DNA of 64,000 bases, taken from Congeria kusceri. Taxonomy: Eukaryota > Mollusca > Bivalvia > Myida > Dreissenidae. The DNA lies in assembly GCA_027627225.1 (NCBI GenBank), contig JAPFQT010000039.1, positions 407,501-471,500 on the forward strand, given 5' to 3'. Below are positions 48,890-62,035 of the stretch, in pieces. Numbering within the stretch: position 1 is the stretch's first letter; each line of letters starts with the position of its first letter. Position numbers and translations under genes: made by a program. The notes under the pieces are model-generated. The model did not search any database. It saw only the letters and a list, made by a program, of their open reading frames with translations, and had not been told where the DNA came from.

Positions 48890-50830
48890 GAGCAGAAACC
48901 GTTTTTCTATTTGTAGTAACAGTGACCTTGACCCCTTCCTTCCCATTTGCAATCCCAATCGAGGTCTCGATATAATGTTTTAACAAAATATGAAACCTCT
49001 GCGCCTTGTGGTTTCAGACAGGAATTTTTAAATCATTTTGCCATTTACATCTATATAAACCATGTGAGCCATGGGTGTGGCCATTTTTTACCCCATGGGC
49101 ATCATTTGGACAATCTTTGTAGAGGACCACTATACAAAATTCTTACCAAATATGAAACTTCCGGGCCTTGAGGTTTCAGGAAAGATTTTCAAAGTCATTT
49201 TGCTATTTAAGTCTATATAAACATTGTGACCCCCAAGGCATGGCCAGTTTTGACCCCAGGGGCATCATTTGAACATTTTTTTTAGAGGAGCACTATACAA
49301 TGTTACATTCCAAATATGAAACCTCAGGGCCTTGCGGTTTCAGAGGAGAAGATTTTTAAAGTCATTTTGCTATTCAAGTCTATATAAACCATGTGAACCC
49401 CGAGGTGTGTCTAATTTTGACCCCAGCGGCATCATTTGAATAATCTTTGTACAGGACCGCTATACAATGTTACATACCAAATATGAAACCTCAGGGCCTT
49501 GCAGTTTCAGAGAAGATTTTTTAAGTCAATTTGCTATTTAAGTTTGAATGAACCATGTGACCCCCGAGGTGAGGCCAGTTTTGACCCCATGGGCATCATT
49601 TGAACAATCTTTGTAGAGTCTTGGGTCTTGCGGTTTCAGAGGAAAAGATTTTTAAAGTCATTTTGCTATTCAAGTCTATATAAACCATGTGACGCCCGAG
49701 GTGTGCCCAGTTTGGAACCCAGGCGCATCATTTTAAAAATCTTCATAGAGGACCACTATACAATGTAACATACCAAATATGAAACCTCTAGGCCTTGCGG
49801 TTTTAGAGAAGAAGATTTTCAAAGTCATTTTGCTATTTAAGTCTATATAAACCATGTGAGCCCCAGGGTGTGGCCAGTTTTGACCCCAGGGGCATCACTT
49901 GAACAATCTTTGTAGAGGACCAGTAAACAATGTTACATACCAAATATGAAACCTCTGGGCCTTGCAGTTTCAGAGAAGATTTTTAAAGACATTTTGCTAT
50001 TTAACTTTAAATAAACAATGTGACCCAGGGGCGTGGCCAGTTTTGACCCAAGGGGCATAATTTGAACAATATTTGTAGTGGACCACTATATAGGATGTTA
50101 CATACCAAATATTAAACCTCTGGGCCTTGCGGTTTTAGAGAAAAAGATTTTAAGTCATTTTGCTATTTAAGTTTATATAAACCATGTGATCAAGGGGTGT
50201 GGCCAGTTTGGACCCCATGGGCATCATTTGAACAATCTTTGTAGAGGACCACTACACAATGTTACATACCAAATATGAAACTGGCAGGCCTTGCGGTTTC
50301 AGAGAAGATTTTTAAAGTCATTTTGCTATTCAAGTCTATATAAACCATGTGACCCCAGGGGCGTGGCCAGTTTTTACTCCAGGGGCATCATTTGAACACT
50401 CTTTGTACAGGACCATTATACAATTTTACATACCAAATATGAAACCTCTGGGCCTTGCGGTTTCAGAGGAGAAGATTTTTAAAGTCATTTCGCTATTCAA
50501 GTCTATATAAACAATGTGACCCCAGGGTGTGGTCAGAATTGACCCCACGGGCATCATTTGAACAATCTTTGTAGAGGACCACTACACAATGTTACACACC
50601 AAATAACCAAATATGAAACCTTGCGGTTTCAGAGATTTTAAGTCATTTTGCTATTTAAGTCTATATAAACTATGTGACCCCAGGGTCTTGGCCAGTTTTT
50701 ACTCCAGGGGCATCATTTGAACAATTTTATTTGTACAGAACCACTATACAATTGTACATACCAAATATAAAACGTCTGGGCCTTGCAATTTCAGAAGAGA
50801 TTTTTAAAGTTTTCCAGTTTTTAAATCTAT
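48890..50830 (+). repeat. Array of about 165-bp units, eleven copies
   Basis: 'accatgtgaccccaggggcg' variants recur near 49060, 49226, 49390, 49554, 49687, 49852, 50018, 50185, 50347, 50512 and 50673. The period is 161-167 bp apart from one short unit of 133 bp. The unit also carries 'ccaaatatgaaacctctggg' and 'ccttgcggtttcagag'. It starts in a piece of the 3.5-kb family. Confidence 0.88.
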
Positions 50831-51184
50831 TTTTAGCTCTGGTGACCTACATATGCAGTAGACCGGAAAGATTTGAACAATTTTGAATGGGGTTCACCCA
50901 AGGATCATTCCTGTGAAGTTTGGTGAAAATCCGCCGAGTGGTTTAGGAGATGTTCTTTTAATAAAAATGTTGACACACGATGGACGACGCACGACGGACA
51001 AAAGGTGTCCTAAAAGCACGTTTTGCTCTGGTGATCTAAATAGTTATGTTCAGATTTGCATGACCTTTCCTTGGAATGAAAATAAATAGATTGTGGCAGT
51101 GATCTGGATCACCCTCTGGATCCATTTTTAAAAAGAATTCCTCCTTATTGGGCAAATCGCCATATTATGCTGTAACTAATTAGT

Positions 51185-51272
51185 TGCATACCACATCGGG
51201 GGAATGAGCCGGCTTGGTGGGGGTCTGCATACCACATCGGGAGAATGAGCCGGCTTGGTGGAGGTCTGCGAA
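51185..51272 (+). repeat. Two-copy repeat, about 45 bp
   Basis: 'gcataccacatcggg' and 'gaatgagccggcttggtgg' occur twice in a row. Confidence 0.85.
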
Positions 51273-52196
51273 TGTTTTCTAGTTGTTTCTGCATTCTGTT
51301 TTCCTCTGTTAACACTTGTACATACATGTAGTTGAAGATCTTCAAGCTTGTAGTTTCCCTACAAATAAATGGCAGTTGAAGGGTCGCTGGACATCTGAAA
51401 TTCTCCAAAAGTATGACTCATAATAGTATGAGAACATCTTCACGCAGTGGGTGCATAGGCACCAAAATTGTATCTAGTGTGGAAGCGAATAACTCTGAGT
51501 GTTTAGTCCGACGTCTTAGTAAATGACTTACGGACTGTGCGCCGTACCGGCATACAGTTTGTTTAAAAGTGTATGTACCGGTCATGTAGTGATACACTGC
51601 AATATTTTTGTCCTATTCTGTATAGCTGATAGATTCCGAATTGTTTTGGTGTTAATTTTATGGACCTGTTATAAATATTATTGAATGTGTGACTAAATTC
51701 CGGTCTATTCTGGATCATCCCTAGTATTAGTTGCACATCTTACAGTACTTAGAATTTAGACTATCAAGAGTAAGGCTAAAAAAAAGTAGTTGTTTTTCAC
51801 GCACTTTTTCCCAAAAATCAGAAGGGAGGACGAATTTTTTTTATATTAAAGTAATTTTTTTTTTCCCTCCTACTCTTTTTTATTGGCATTATGTAATGGC
51901 TTATTAAAACAAGTAAATAAGTACAGATTAAAGACAATTTTAAGTTTTAATAACAACGTAAGCATCCCTTTTTATAAAATTCATATATAATTATGTCACA
52001 AACGGTCATTTATGCAAACTGACGTAAAAAGGCAATCAATCTGAATGTTCATAATTAACGTAAGTGCCTTCAAATTGATATACTGTCAGCATTAAAGTAC
52101 TTGTATTTGTAGAATTTAACTTTTCGTAATTCATATTTTTATAACTGTCAAAAATAGGAATTATTTTTGCAATAAATCACCAATAAATTTTGGAAA

Positions 52197-52716
52197 GGAA
52201 AATCAACACTTGTCCATGCAGCTGGCATTTTCTTTTGTTTCCATAGGACTTGTATTGACACAGATTTTCTTCAAAAAATATGGAACGCTATTACACAAGC
52301 AAAAGCATCTACGAAACGAAAGTTTAAATCAACAAATAGACGACATTTATAAAGGTTCCCAATCAAATATAACTTTTTTTTCAAAATTAACCCAGTATTT
52401 CACAATCTGTGTATATCCGATTTATATTATCAAATCAGACAGGAAGAAAGTAACTGGAAATACCAAAATCTCTACCGGGTTACTCTTCTTCCACTATGTT
52501 CAAATGCGGATTTGTTTAATTTTAAGCCGCTGTCCGTGGGATCATAATTTAGTAATAGTTCTTATGAATGTTTATGGTGTTTATTTTACCGAAATATGTT
52601 TCTTATTTACAAAAGGCATTGTTCAAAAGCGCTTGGTACGAATGGAATATATTATAATGTACATGCTGGTTTACTTCACAGTTATCACCAGTTATCGCAT
52701 ACAGAAAATACAATAA
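52197..52716 (+). CDS. Possible terminal exon of a multi-pass membrane protein, perhaps XK-related
   Basis: An open frame of 168 codons runs to a TAA that overlaps AATAAA (52713-52718), a plausible polyadenylation signal. Several hydrophobic segments are visible: LAFSFVSIGLVLTQ near residue 4, FFSKLTQYFTICVYPIYII near 56, NLVIVLMNVYGVYFTEICFLF near 117 and YIIMYMLVYFTVITSY near 146. The order of segments and the charged RLVRMEYII stretch before the last helix recall the C-terminal half of XK-related lipid scramblases, but this comes from memory of the family pattern. Acceptor-like AG sites occur at about 52220 (ccatgcag) and 52246 (ttccatag). No upstream exon was found, so it may be a pseudogene fragment. 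Confidence 0.35.
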
Positions 52717-53549
52717 AAGCTGTATGATTTTGGACACTTAAAAATAATTAAAATTGTTCATGCCCGAAAATCTGGATACACATAAATATTCCCAAATTAC
52801 AGGTGTACGAAAATTTATAGACACAATGACAATATTGCAATTACGTTCGGACAAGTCCGGTGTATAATGTCTTTTGCCGAATATACGAGGAAAGTATCGA
52901 TCAATGATTGCGCGTGTTTGTTAAATACCATGCCATAAAGTATTATTAATTTATAGCGATGTTTGGTATGAATTTTAAATGATTTCATAGGTATGATTTT
53001 GTTTTACAAAAAATTACGCCAAGACTGCATTTGTGTCGACCAAGTTCAAAGATTACCATCTCGTATATTATTTACCCGTAATTGTTAATCCAATAAAAGA
53101 TGCAAATTATGACTTTGTTGTTTGTTCTTGAACCAACAATTGTTAATGATTTCATTTAACACCTTTAAACATTTGTGCAACTTGTGATAGGGTGCGATAA
53201 AACTGGAGTCTGTTTGTCACACTAATACTGTTGAGTAGGGGCATAGTACCGTAGATATCTGCATTGTTACTTGGCATCTGCCAGGTTTTATGACCTTCAT
53301 CCGGTTGTTAATACACATGTGCGATGTGTCACCGGATAAACGCAAACCAGTTAGAAAACTGCTAAAATTGCACTGTCATATAAAATGTCCGAAAATTTTG
53401 ATTTATTACTTATGGGTTAAAATCAGGATGTCCGAAAAAATATAGTGACAAAAAATTATTATTTTGGCTAAAAAGAGGGTGTCCGAAAATTTAGAGCGTC
53501 CGAAAACAGAGCTTTTACGGTAGACTATAGCAAGTTACAAAGAAGTTAA

Positions 53550-53665
53550 TAATTCACAGATTTCAATGCGTTTTTTTGTATTTTGTTTGGTAACATACCC
53601 ATTAGAAACACTTTCTGCAAAGTTTAATTTTTATTGACATATTTCTGGAACGCTTCTTTAAAACC
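53550..53665 (+). mobile_element. Element A fragment (right half)
   Basis: The sequence 'tttcaatgcgttttttt' through 'tttctggaacgcttcttta' follows the right half of the 25.2-kb copy. Confidence 0.5.
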
Positions 53666-54689
53666 CTGGCGCGATCGTCAAACAATAGTTAATAAAAATG
53701 TTGTTGCCATTAAATCAAATTTGTGGCGGGCCATAAAAATATGTTGTGGCGCGCCCTGAGAAACAAATCATTATTTTTTTTGGCCTAAGGAAATGTATTT
53801 ATATATAAGCAATTATTGCCCATATAAAGTAATGTCACCATGAGTTATTCAGTGCCGGCTTAAAGTTAGTTGCTCTGTGTCTTGCACCTATCAATATTTT
53901 CCCCAACGAGGGTATCGGTGGGCATATACAGATTTTGAAACGTCCCGGTATAGTACAGTGTGGTATGGTGAGTACAGGTTTTGTTATCTGCGGGTCCTAC
54001 ACAGGGAGTTCCGAATCAGCTTCCGTCCAGGCAAGATGTGTTTCTATTAGTGGTGTAAGTCCCTGTCCCTTTGACCCTCCAATTACTTAAGACTGAAAGC
54101 ATTTCCAGACAGGCGGGAATATGACACGCCGAATAATTCCTGGTCCCAGTACTTAGATCGGATTTTAGATCCTGGTAATATTGATACACCAAGTATCTCC
54201 CACTGTGGAGATTTAGACAAAAAAGCTTGGCTCTACTAGTAAGCGAGTATTTGTCGGACGAAATATGCAATTTTGGGACAGTTTTAATTCATGAACAAAC
54301 TCAACAATGAAAATTCGTTTCTAACATCATGGGTTGATCACCTATTTGCGTATGTAAACAAAATAAGTTTTGCATGTGCAACTATTGAGGCCCTGAAAGA
54401 GGTACATAAAACAGTCTTTTTCACGTTGACAGTAGTATTTTCCGGACGCTGTTTTTAACAGTAACATATACGGACAAATGCTTTATAACTTTATTTAATC
54501 TATATTAGACAACAAATAAATAATCAAATGCTTAATTTATATCAAAAGGATACCACTTTATCAAAGGATTTAGTAATTACTAGAGAATATAAGTAAGGCA
54601 AACAAATATGGAAGCATGACGTTTTAAAGAGTTTACTAGACGTTACTTATTTATGTAGCTACTATGCACATCCTTAACTCCGTAGCGGG

Positions 54690-54832
54690 TTAAATAATGT
54701 TCTGCCAGAGTTTGTCTGCTATAATGACCAGACAGCCAAAACTATCATAAACCCTTAGCGGGTTCAATAATCTTCAGCCAGAGTTCGTCTGCTATAATGA
54801 CCAGACAGCCAAAACTATCATAAACCCTGTCT
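54690..54832 (+). repeat. Two-copy tandem repeat, about 74 bp
   Basis: Nearly identical units run from 'agcgggttaaataatgttct' or 'agcgggttcaataatcttca' to 'catcataaaccc'-type ends. Confidence 0.85.
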
Positions 54833-56629
54833 GGGCCCCAAATTGGGATTTTATTGCGCATGTCATTTTACTTCGCCAGACGACAGTTGCATGTGTTTCA
54901 TATAATCAACGTCAACATTTGTGGTTTTACCAAAAAATAAACTCACTATTTTGGAAGAAAAAAAAAACTAACTTGTAAATATAAGGGCTTATTTGTATTA
55001 TGATGATAAAATACGAAAAGCGGTTACGAAACGCGAATATTTAAAAACCTCCGGATAATACTACTATCCGACAAATACTCTATCACCAGTAGGGTTTGGC
55101 TTTGGGTGGGTGGGTAATAAGACTAAAAAAAAATAATTCAAATTTCCCTGGGTTAGCCAGCCAATCCCCCCACTCCCCTGAGGGAAAATACTGATAGGTG
55201 CATCCCAGACCTAGTGCCTGTTCGTATCACTATGTACATATTTGCACATTTAACGATTACTTTGTTACTACTTTTTCATCATTAAATATTTATGTCAGTT
55301 CTGTTTATTGGTGTCATTTGTTTCATTATTGTATCTCAAAATGATAATCAATAATTACCTTTGTCACGTCCTAATTAATTGCTAAATTGTTCCATAAACT
55401 GAAATCGTTGAATGATTGTTGACATTTCCGCCATTTTACCGGAAGTTGAGGTAGCATGTGATCCTAAGAATTTTCGGTCCCAAGACAGTTTGGCCTCAAG
55501 ACAATTCGGCTCAGTGATTCACAAGACTTGTAACATACGCCGTCATCGACTAAATAAATGTTTTGTGATTTGTTTCGTGTTATAGTGGATATGATAAATA
55601 TTATAATAAAACACAACGTTTCTTTTTTTTTCATTCTCATATAATAAAATAATTTTATTGTATAAGCTTACCATAGATCTAAAAAATAATATTTCTTATC
55701 AAAACAAAGTTCGTAAAAATATACCACTGGAAAAATAACTAAAAACGAAAGCAATAAAAATAAATTGTGCTAACAAAAGCAGAAAGCACTTTTGAAAAGT
55801 CAGAATATGAAAAGGGCGTATCGACGGTATTTCCCATAAATATCATATATTAAAATTAAATATATTGGTCAACTGTTAATAGACACAAAGACTTTATATT
55901 TAACAATGCTTCAATATTAAATATCTGTAAATGAACTTTATTTTTGCAAATGTCATTGTCGATCTACCGTAGATACACTCCTTCAACGTAACATGCAACA
56001 TATAAACTGAAAAAAACAACACATAAAATACAAATAAAAATACAAATATAGGAACATATTAAACATGTTTAATATAACCCAGGGAAACAATAACTAACAA
56101 TTAAAACTAAAATTGTGCTAACACAAGTAACAACTTGGTTAAACTTTCATTATTCTTATATATAAACTTATCGGAGAGCACAGACCCTCCACTAGGATAG
56201 GTAACCCTACATAGCAATGGAACTTTTCAGTGTTAGGCGGTCCCTTACCAAATTTCCCATTAATTCAAATATCCTGGATGTAGATGATGACCCGGATCAC
56301 CACCAACATCTAACCATTTGTTTCATTGACCCACTTTCATCTTCCTACAAAATGGCATGGAAATCCATCATAACTTTTTGCGTAAAGTTGCGTATTAATA
56401 TATAGAAGTTGCTAATTAATATATAGACAGACAAACAAACAAATGCCAACAACTACATAACAACATTGGCGGAGATAAAAAAAAGTTTGGGTTAACATCT
56501 AAAAAGAACGATAAAATCTATTTAAAAAAAGCATCTAATGCAGCGATAAAAGTAATAAGAGAATCGATAAAATTCTGCTTAGAAAAGTACAATAATCGGT
56601 AGATTTAGAGCGCGTTTTACCAGTATCAA

Positions 56630-57045
56630 CAACAGCAGAAGTGGTAGTAGTTGGTGTTAATGTTAATAGTATAATAGTAATGGAAGTAGACGTAGAAGCT
56701 TTGTAAGTGGCAGAATTGGAGCAGTAGCAAAAGCAAAAGCAACAGTAGCAACATCGTTAGTAGCAGCAGCTGTAGCAGCAACAATAGTAGTAGCAGCAGT
56801 AACTGCAGCAATAGTAGCATCTGCAGATTTATCAGCAGCAGAAACAGTATGAGCAGCAACACTGCACTGCAACAGTGGTAGCAGCTGCAACTGTATCAGC
56901 CGCAGTAGTAGCAGCAAAAACAGTTGTAGAAGTAGCAGCTACAGCAGTAGAAGCATCAGTATTTTCAGTAGTTGCAGTAGTAGTTCAAGCTGCAGTGGTG
57001 GCATAAGTAGAAGCAGCAACAGTAAGCAGCAGCTGCTGCATATAG
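56630..57045 (+). repeat. Degenerate AGC/AGT trinucleotide tract
   Basis: Long runs of 'agtagcagcagc' variants. Leu-rich and Ala-rich open frames here are artefacts of the repeat. Confidence 0.85.
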
Positions 57046-57339
57046 AAAATACTATCTTTTTATTTGATTAATATATTACGTGTATTATTTCAGGAAATTT
57101 AGTATTACATCTGTTTCTTTTATTTCGACAGTTTTCATTACATATTGACGTCCTACTGACGTTAACCGTTTAAATGTTTTTCTCATCGGCATACACGGCT
57201 AGCCAGACCAGAGGCACCGTCTACCCTACACTACCCTACACAAAACTAGCCACATCTCTTTCCCAAGTCTCCTCTCACTCTCACAGCAACTACTCACGAG
57301 TGCCAGCTGGTCTACTTGTTTAGCCGACCTTAGTTTTAT

Positions 57340-57370
57340 ATTATTATTTTTGTTACTATTATTATTACTT

Positions 57371-57402
<32 letters not shown>

Positions 57403-57725
57403 TGTATTTATTTATTTTATTTTTATGTATTTTATTTTATTTATTTTATTTGTTATTAACAACAGTAGTTGGATCTGCAAAAGAAGTAACTGTAGCAGCT
57501 TCATCAGCAGTTGCAGCAGCAGTTGTAGTGGTATCAACAGCAGCAGCAGTAGCCGCAGCAGCAGTATATGCAATGGCGGTAGCAGTAGTAGCGCAGCAGC
57601 AGCGGCAGCAGCTAAGATCGCTGTTAATGGAAGTAGTAAATATGTTATCAGACGTAATAATAGTAATAGACTGTTAATAGTAGTAGAAGTAGAAGTAGTT
57701 GTAGTAGTAGTAGTAGTTACCGTAG
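57340..57725 (+). repeat. ATT, AGC and AGT trinucleotide tracts
   Basis: (ATT)n at 57340-57440, then AGC/AGT runs to 57720. The 160-codon open frame is a repeat artefact. Confidence 0.85.
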
Positions 57726-58810
57726 CTACAATATCATTATATAATAAGATAACACTATCGGGACATAGTCACCATCATCATCATTATTTCTATATATATT
57801 TAAAATCATTTTATTTTATTTTAAATTTTTAAGCAATCATCGTAACTTTTTGCATACATTTTATTAAATACAATTTATTTCTACAGAATGAATATTCCCC
57901 ATGACTTAGTTGAAGCTAAGTATACACGTTTTAAACAAAGATTATCAGATATTAAAACCAAGAGTGGCATCAAAACGTCAATGACGCTGCCAGATGGCAC
58001 CACTATAAATATTTTAAAACGTTATTTAATACTGAAGATATATGAATATTGAAATGCCAAAAAAAACACATAAAATTGCACTATCAAAGTTCCGCTTTTC
58101 AAGTCATAAATTTCGAAAAGAAACGGGCAGACACAATAATATACAAAGAGAAAATACACTATGACTATTGTCTTGATTCCTGTAACATTTCTGAACTAGA
58201 CTATGCATTCCAGGTTTTCTTTGTATGGCCTAAATTTTTCAACAGGGAACAAATAGTTTTGAAAACGGGTATCATAGAAGACCAACCCTGACTAACTATT
58301 ATAGCGTAATGGCTGCTGAACATAAAACAACTATCCAAAAATTAGCTTTTTATGTCTGTAAATTGTCATACATATGCATACAATGAAAACATACTATGAA
58401 AGTAATACATTTGTATTAATACCGTATTTAAATTAAAATTGTAAAGCATTACTCAAACGATATTTTTATTTGCTTATATTTTTATATCATGTTGCGCATA
58501 TTTCAAATAATAATATCACGTACATGTATTATTACATGCTATGTTTAATGGGTCGGAGGCCTTCATTTATAAACTAAAATGTTCTTTTCTGTTCTTATAT
58601 TCACAGACGTTGATATTTATTTATAAACTTTTATATGCAAATAATAGAAGTCGCTTATCCTTGTATGAGAAATTTATTGTTGATGCTCGTTAGGTCTGTT
58701 GGTTTCCATTGGATCGCTGTTGTCCTTGAGCAGTCTCTTGCGCAGGCGCACCGAGTGAGTGGAGGCAGTGAATGGAGCTGGTCGGCGTCGAGCTGCATCA
58801 GGCTGCGTAC
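57726..58810. other. AT-rich intergenic DNA
   Basis: Short frames only; no gene recognised. Confidence 0.4.
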
Positions 58811-58817
58811 GTGCAAA

Positions 58818-58900
58818 TAATAATAATAATAATAATAATAATCATCATCATCATCAATCATAATAATAATAATAATTATTATTATTATTATTATTATATA
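58818..58900 (+). repeat. AAT/ATC microsatellite
   Basis: Runs of 'aataataat', 'atcatcatc' and 'attattatt'. Confidence 0.92.
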
Positions 58901-59067
58901 ATAATGTTATTATCTTAATGTGTTATGTAACTTATGGAACTCAATCAAGAGAATAGAAACAAAAGTTAAACTGAAAATATATCACTCATACGCAAATCAA
59001 AGCTTTACATTTCATTACCGCATAAGAAGCAGGTAAAACATACGAGCACCACCATACTTGCGCGTCT

Positions 59068-59370
59068 GTTTGTCTGCATCGTGGTCTGTTTGTTATCAAC
59101 ACCGTGGTCTGTTTGTTGTCTGCATTCTGGTCTGTTTGTTGTCTGCATCGTGGTCTGTTGTCTGCATCCTGGTTTATTGTCTGCTTGTTGTCAGCATCGT
59201 GGTCTATTTGTTGTCTGCATCGTGGTCTATTTGTTGTCAGCATCGTGGTCTGTGTCAGCATTTTGGTCTATAGGTGTCAGCATCGTGGTCTGTCTGTTGT
59301 CAGCATCGTGGTCTGTTTGTTGTCTGCATCGTGGTCTGTTTGTTGTCCGCGTCGTGGTCTGTTTGGCTAG
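59068..59370 (+). repeat. About 23-24-bp minisatellite, about 13 copies
   Basis: The unit is built on 'catcgtggtctgtttgttgt'. Related 'gttgtcgtctgca' motifs continue more loosely at 59650-59690 and 60150-60385. Confidence 0.85.
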
Positions 59371-60930
59371 TATATTGCTGAAATTATTTGCAAAATGAAC
59401 ACAATTTAAACGAAACCTATAGATCTATTTATACAAAATAAAAATATGCTTCCGTGTTTTGCCACCTTTAGATGTCCTTATAAGACTTGCAGTACTTCAA
59501 TTGCTAGTGTATTGGTTGTAACTCATTCATTTGTTGTTGTTTTTTTAAGTTAAAGTATCACTGAAATTTCTCATCATTAGAGTTACTATTTGGCATCTAT
59601 TGGTTTCCTTCGCATTGTCGTCATGGAAGAAAGATCGTGATCTGCATCCAGCTCGGTTGTCGTCTGTATCGTCTGTATCGTCTGAAATAAAGGTCGTATT
59701 TCAAATGGATCTTATGATTTTCGACTCGGGCTTGAATGGATATTGAATGAAAGAAGTCATGTCGCCAGTGCTATCTAATGTATCGTGAAACCGAATTACT
59801 TAACAATTAAACAATTAATATATATTATATATGCAGCCTTTGATTTTGTCCTAATGGCGAATTCATTTTGTATATCTTACGGGTGACTGCAATCAAGTGT
59901 GATGCATATTTTTAGAAGTAACATTATAAATTTTGAAAATAGAGGTAAGCATCTTTCAAATGGGACGAGAATTGATTGCAACATCTGATGAAATAAAGGA
60001 AAGTGACAGAAACGCCATTTTGCTCTCATACCCTGTGATCATATGAAATTATGATTTACTGGTTTCTAACCTTAAAATAAAACTTAGCTCGTGGTTAGTT
60101 GTCATTCATTGTCGGCTGAATTTGGCTTCTGAATGTCGCTTGCCTCAAACTCTGTTTGTCGTCTGCATCGTGCCCGGAAGGTCGTCTGCATCATGCTCGG
60201 AATGCAAACTGCATACAGCTCTTGTTGACTTAAGCAAAGCCTGAAAATTATAATCATCAGATTAAGAATTAAATTTAGCTCGTGTTATCGTCGCCATCCA
60301 TAGTCGCATGCACCAATCTCTAGTTGTCGTCTGCACAAATCTCTAGTTGTCGCCTGCACCAATCTCTAGTTGTCGCCTGCGTGCAGCAAAACGGAGTTTG
60401 GGGTGTCCTGGGAATCAGCCTCGTAGAAATGGCACTTCTGCAGCATATCAATCACTTTCACAACACGTCAGATATAACGCTGAAATAAAAACAATCAATA
60501 GACATAACATTTATTTTACATTTTTACATTTTATTGCATGCCACAGTTTTGTTTTTGTACGATACTGTGTTCATTGCTATAGAACATTAATCTACAGGTA
60601 ATTATTATTATTATAATTATTATAATAAACGCAAATGGCAACTTAAACTTTGGACGCAAGAATCCAAAGGTTTTGCCAACCCGTTAACTTTGATCATTTA
60701 AAGAGATTCGTTATTCCTTTAAACTGCCAGGTCATGACCCAGACGAGCCAGACGGCAGGGTGGGGGCGCCCTTTCCATCTTGTCGCCTAATTTGACCGGG
60801 CATTGTTTTATAATTCACAGAAACTAACACTCATCTTTTCCGACTTTTAATTTAATAAACTGAGCAGTTAAATTACAGTTTTAATCTAATAACACAGACA
60901 AATGTCGTCCATTTATTTAAAACAATCTGA
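59371..60930. other. Intergenic DNA with scattered 'tcgtctgcatc' motifs
   Basis: A triple of 'atctctagttgtcg' lies at 60315-60380. No gene was recognised. Confidence 0.45.
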
Positions 60931-60931
60931 A

Positions 60932-61851
60932 TTGTGAGTCAAAGCTGCCATTTGCGAACACAATGTCAATATCGTGAGTCAAAGCTGCCATTTGCGTACA
61001 CAATGTCAATATTGTGAGTCAAAGCTGCCATTTGCGTACACAATGTCAATATTGTGAGTCAAAGCTGCCATTTGCGTACACAATGTCAATATTGTGAGTC
61101 AAAGCTGCCATTTGCGAACACAGTGTCAATATTGTGAGTCAAAGCTGCCATTTGCGTACACAATGTCAATATTGTGAGTCAAAGCTGCCATTTGCGAACA
61201 CAGTGTCAATATTGTGAGTCAAAGCTGCCATTTGCGTACACAATGTCAATATTGTGAGTCAAAGCTGCCATTTGCGAACACAGTGTCAATATTGTGAGTC
61301 AAAGCTGCCATTTGCGAATACAATGTCAATTTTGTGAGTCAAAGCTGCCATTTGCGTACACAATGTCAATATTGCGAGTCAAAGCTGCCATTTGCGAACA
61401 CAATGTCAATATTGTGAGTCAAAGCTGCCATTTGCGAACACAATGTCAATATTGCGAGTCAAAGCTGCCATTTGCGAACAAAATGTCAATATTGTGAGTC
61501 AAAGCTGCCATTTGCGAACACAATGTCAATATTGTGAGTCAAAGCTGCCATTTGCGTACACAATGTCAATATTGTTAGTCAAAGCTGCCATTTACGTACA
61601 CAATGTCAATATTGTGAGTCAAAGCTGCCATTTGCGAACACAATGTCAATATTGTGAGTCAAAGCTGCCATTTGCGTACACGATGTCAATATTGTAAGTC
61701 AAAGCTGCCATTTGCGTACACAATGTCAATATTGTGAGTCAAAGCTGCCATTTGCGAACACAATGTCAATATTGTGAGTCAAAGCTGCCATTTGCGTACA
61801 CAATGTCAATATTGTGAGTCAAAGCTGCCATTTGCGTACACAATGTCAATT
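60932..61851 (+). repeat. 40-bp satellite, 23 copies
   Basis: The unit is 'gtgagtcaaagctgccattt' followed by 'gcgWacacaatgtcaatatt'. Variants alternate between gcgAaca and gcgTaca. The open frames are by-products. Confidence 0.94.
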
Positions 61852-61881
61852 TAAAGAGTGTATATTTAACGTATTAAAAGA

Positions 61882-62035
61882 GGTCGTAGTGGTGTAGTGG
61901 ATATGGTGTCCGCCTTGCCGTCGCGAGATCGCGAGTTCGATCCCTACTCGGAAACGTTCAAAATAATTTTTTTAATTAACCAAGTACTGGTTCTACCCAG
62001 GAAACGGACTCTAAAATGTCTCAATAGGCCTCTGA
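61882..62035 (+). mobile_element. tRNA-derived SINE
   Basis: A tRNA-like head (61882-61951) has 'tagtggtgtagtggatatgg' and the B box GAGTTCGATCCC. The body 'aaccaagtactggttctacc' and 'aacggactctaaaatgtc' recurs at 9887-9945. It sits immediately after the 40-bp satellite. Confidence 0.6.

Larger units (their letters stand above)
52720..56625. other. AT-rich intergenic DNA
   Basis: No gene was recognised. A two-copy repeat of about 74 bp lies at 54690-54832 ('gtctgctataatgaccagac', 'agccaaaactatcataaaccc'). Confidence 0.45.

Noticed and set aside
57350..57832. 160-codon Leu/Ser-rich open frame
   Set aside because: It is composed of ATT and AGC/AGT trinucleotide tracts; no splice or coding evidence.
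61294..61697. Repeat protein frames of 67 and 101 codons
   Set aside because: The 40-bp satellite repeats its frame every 120 bp; not a gene.
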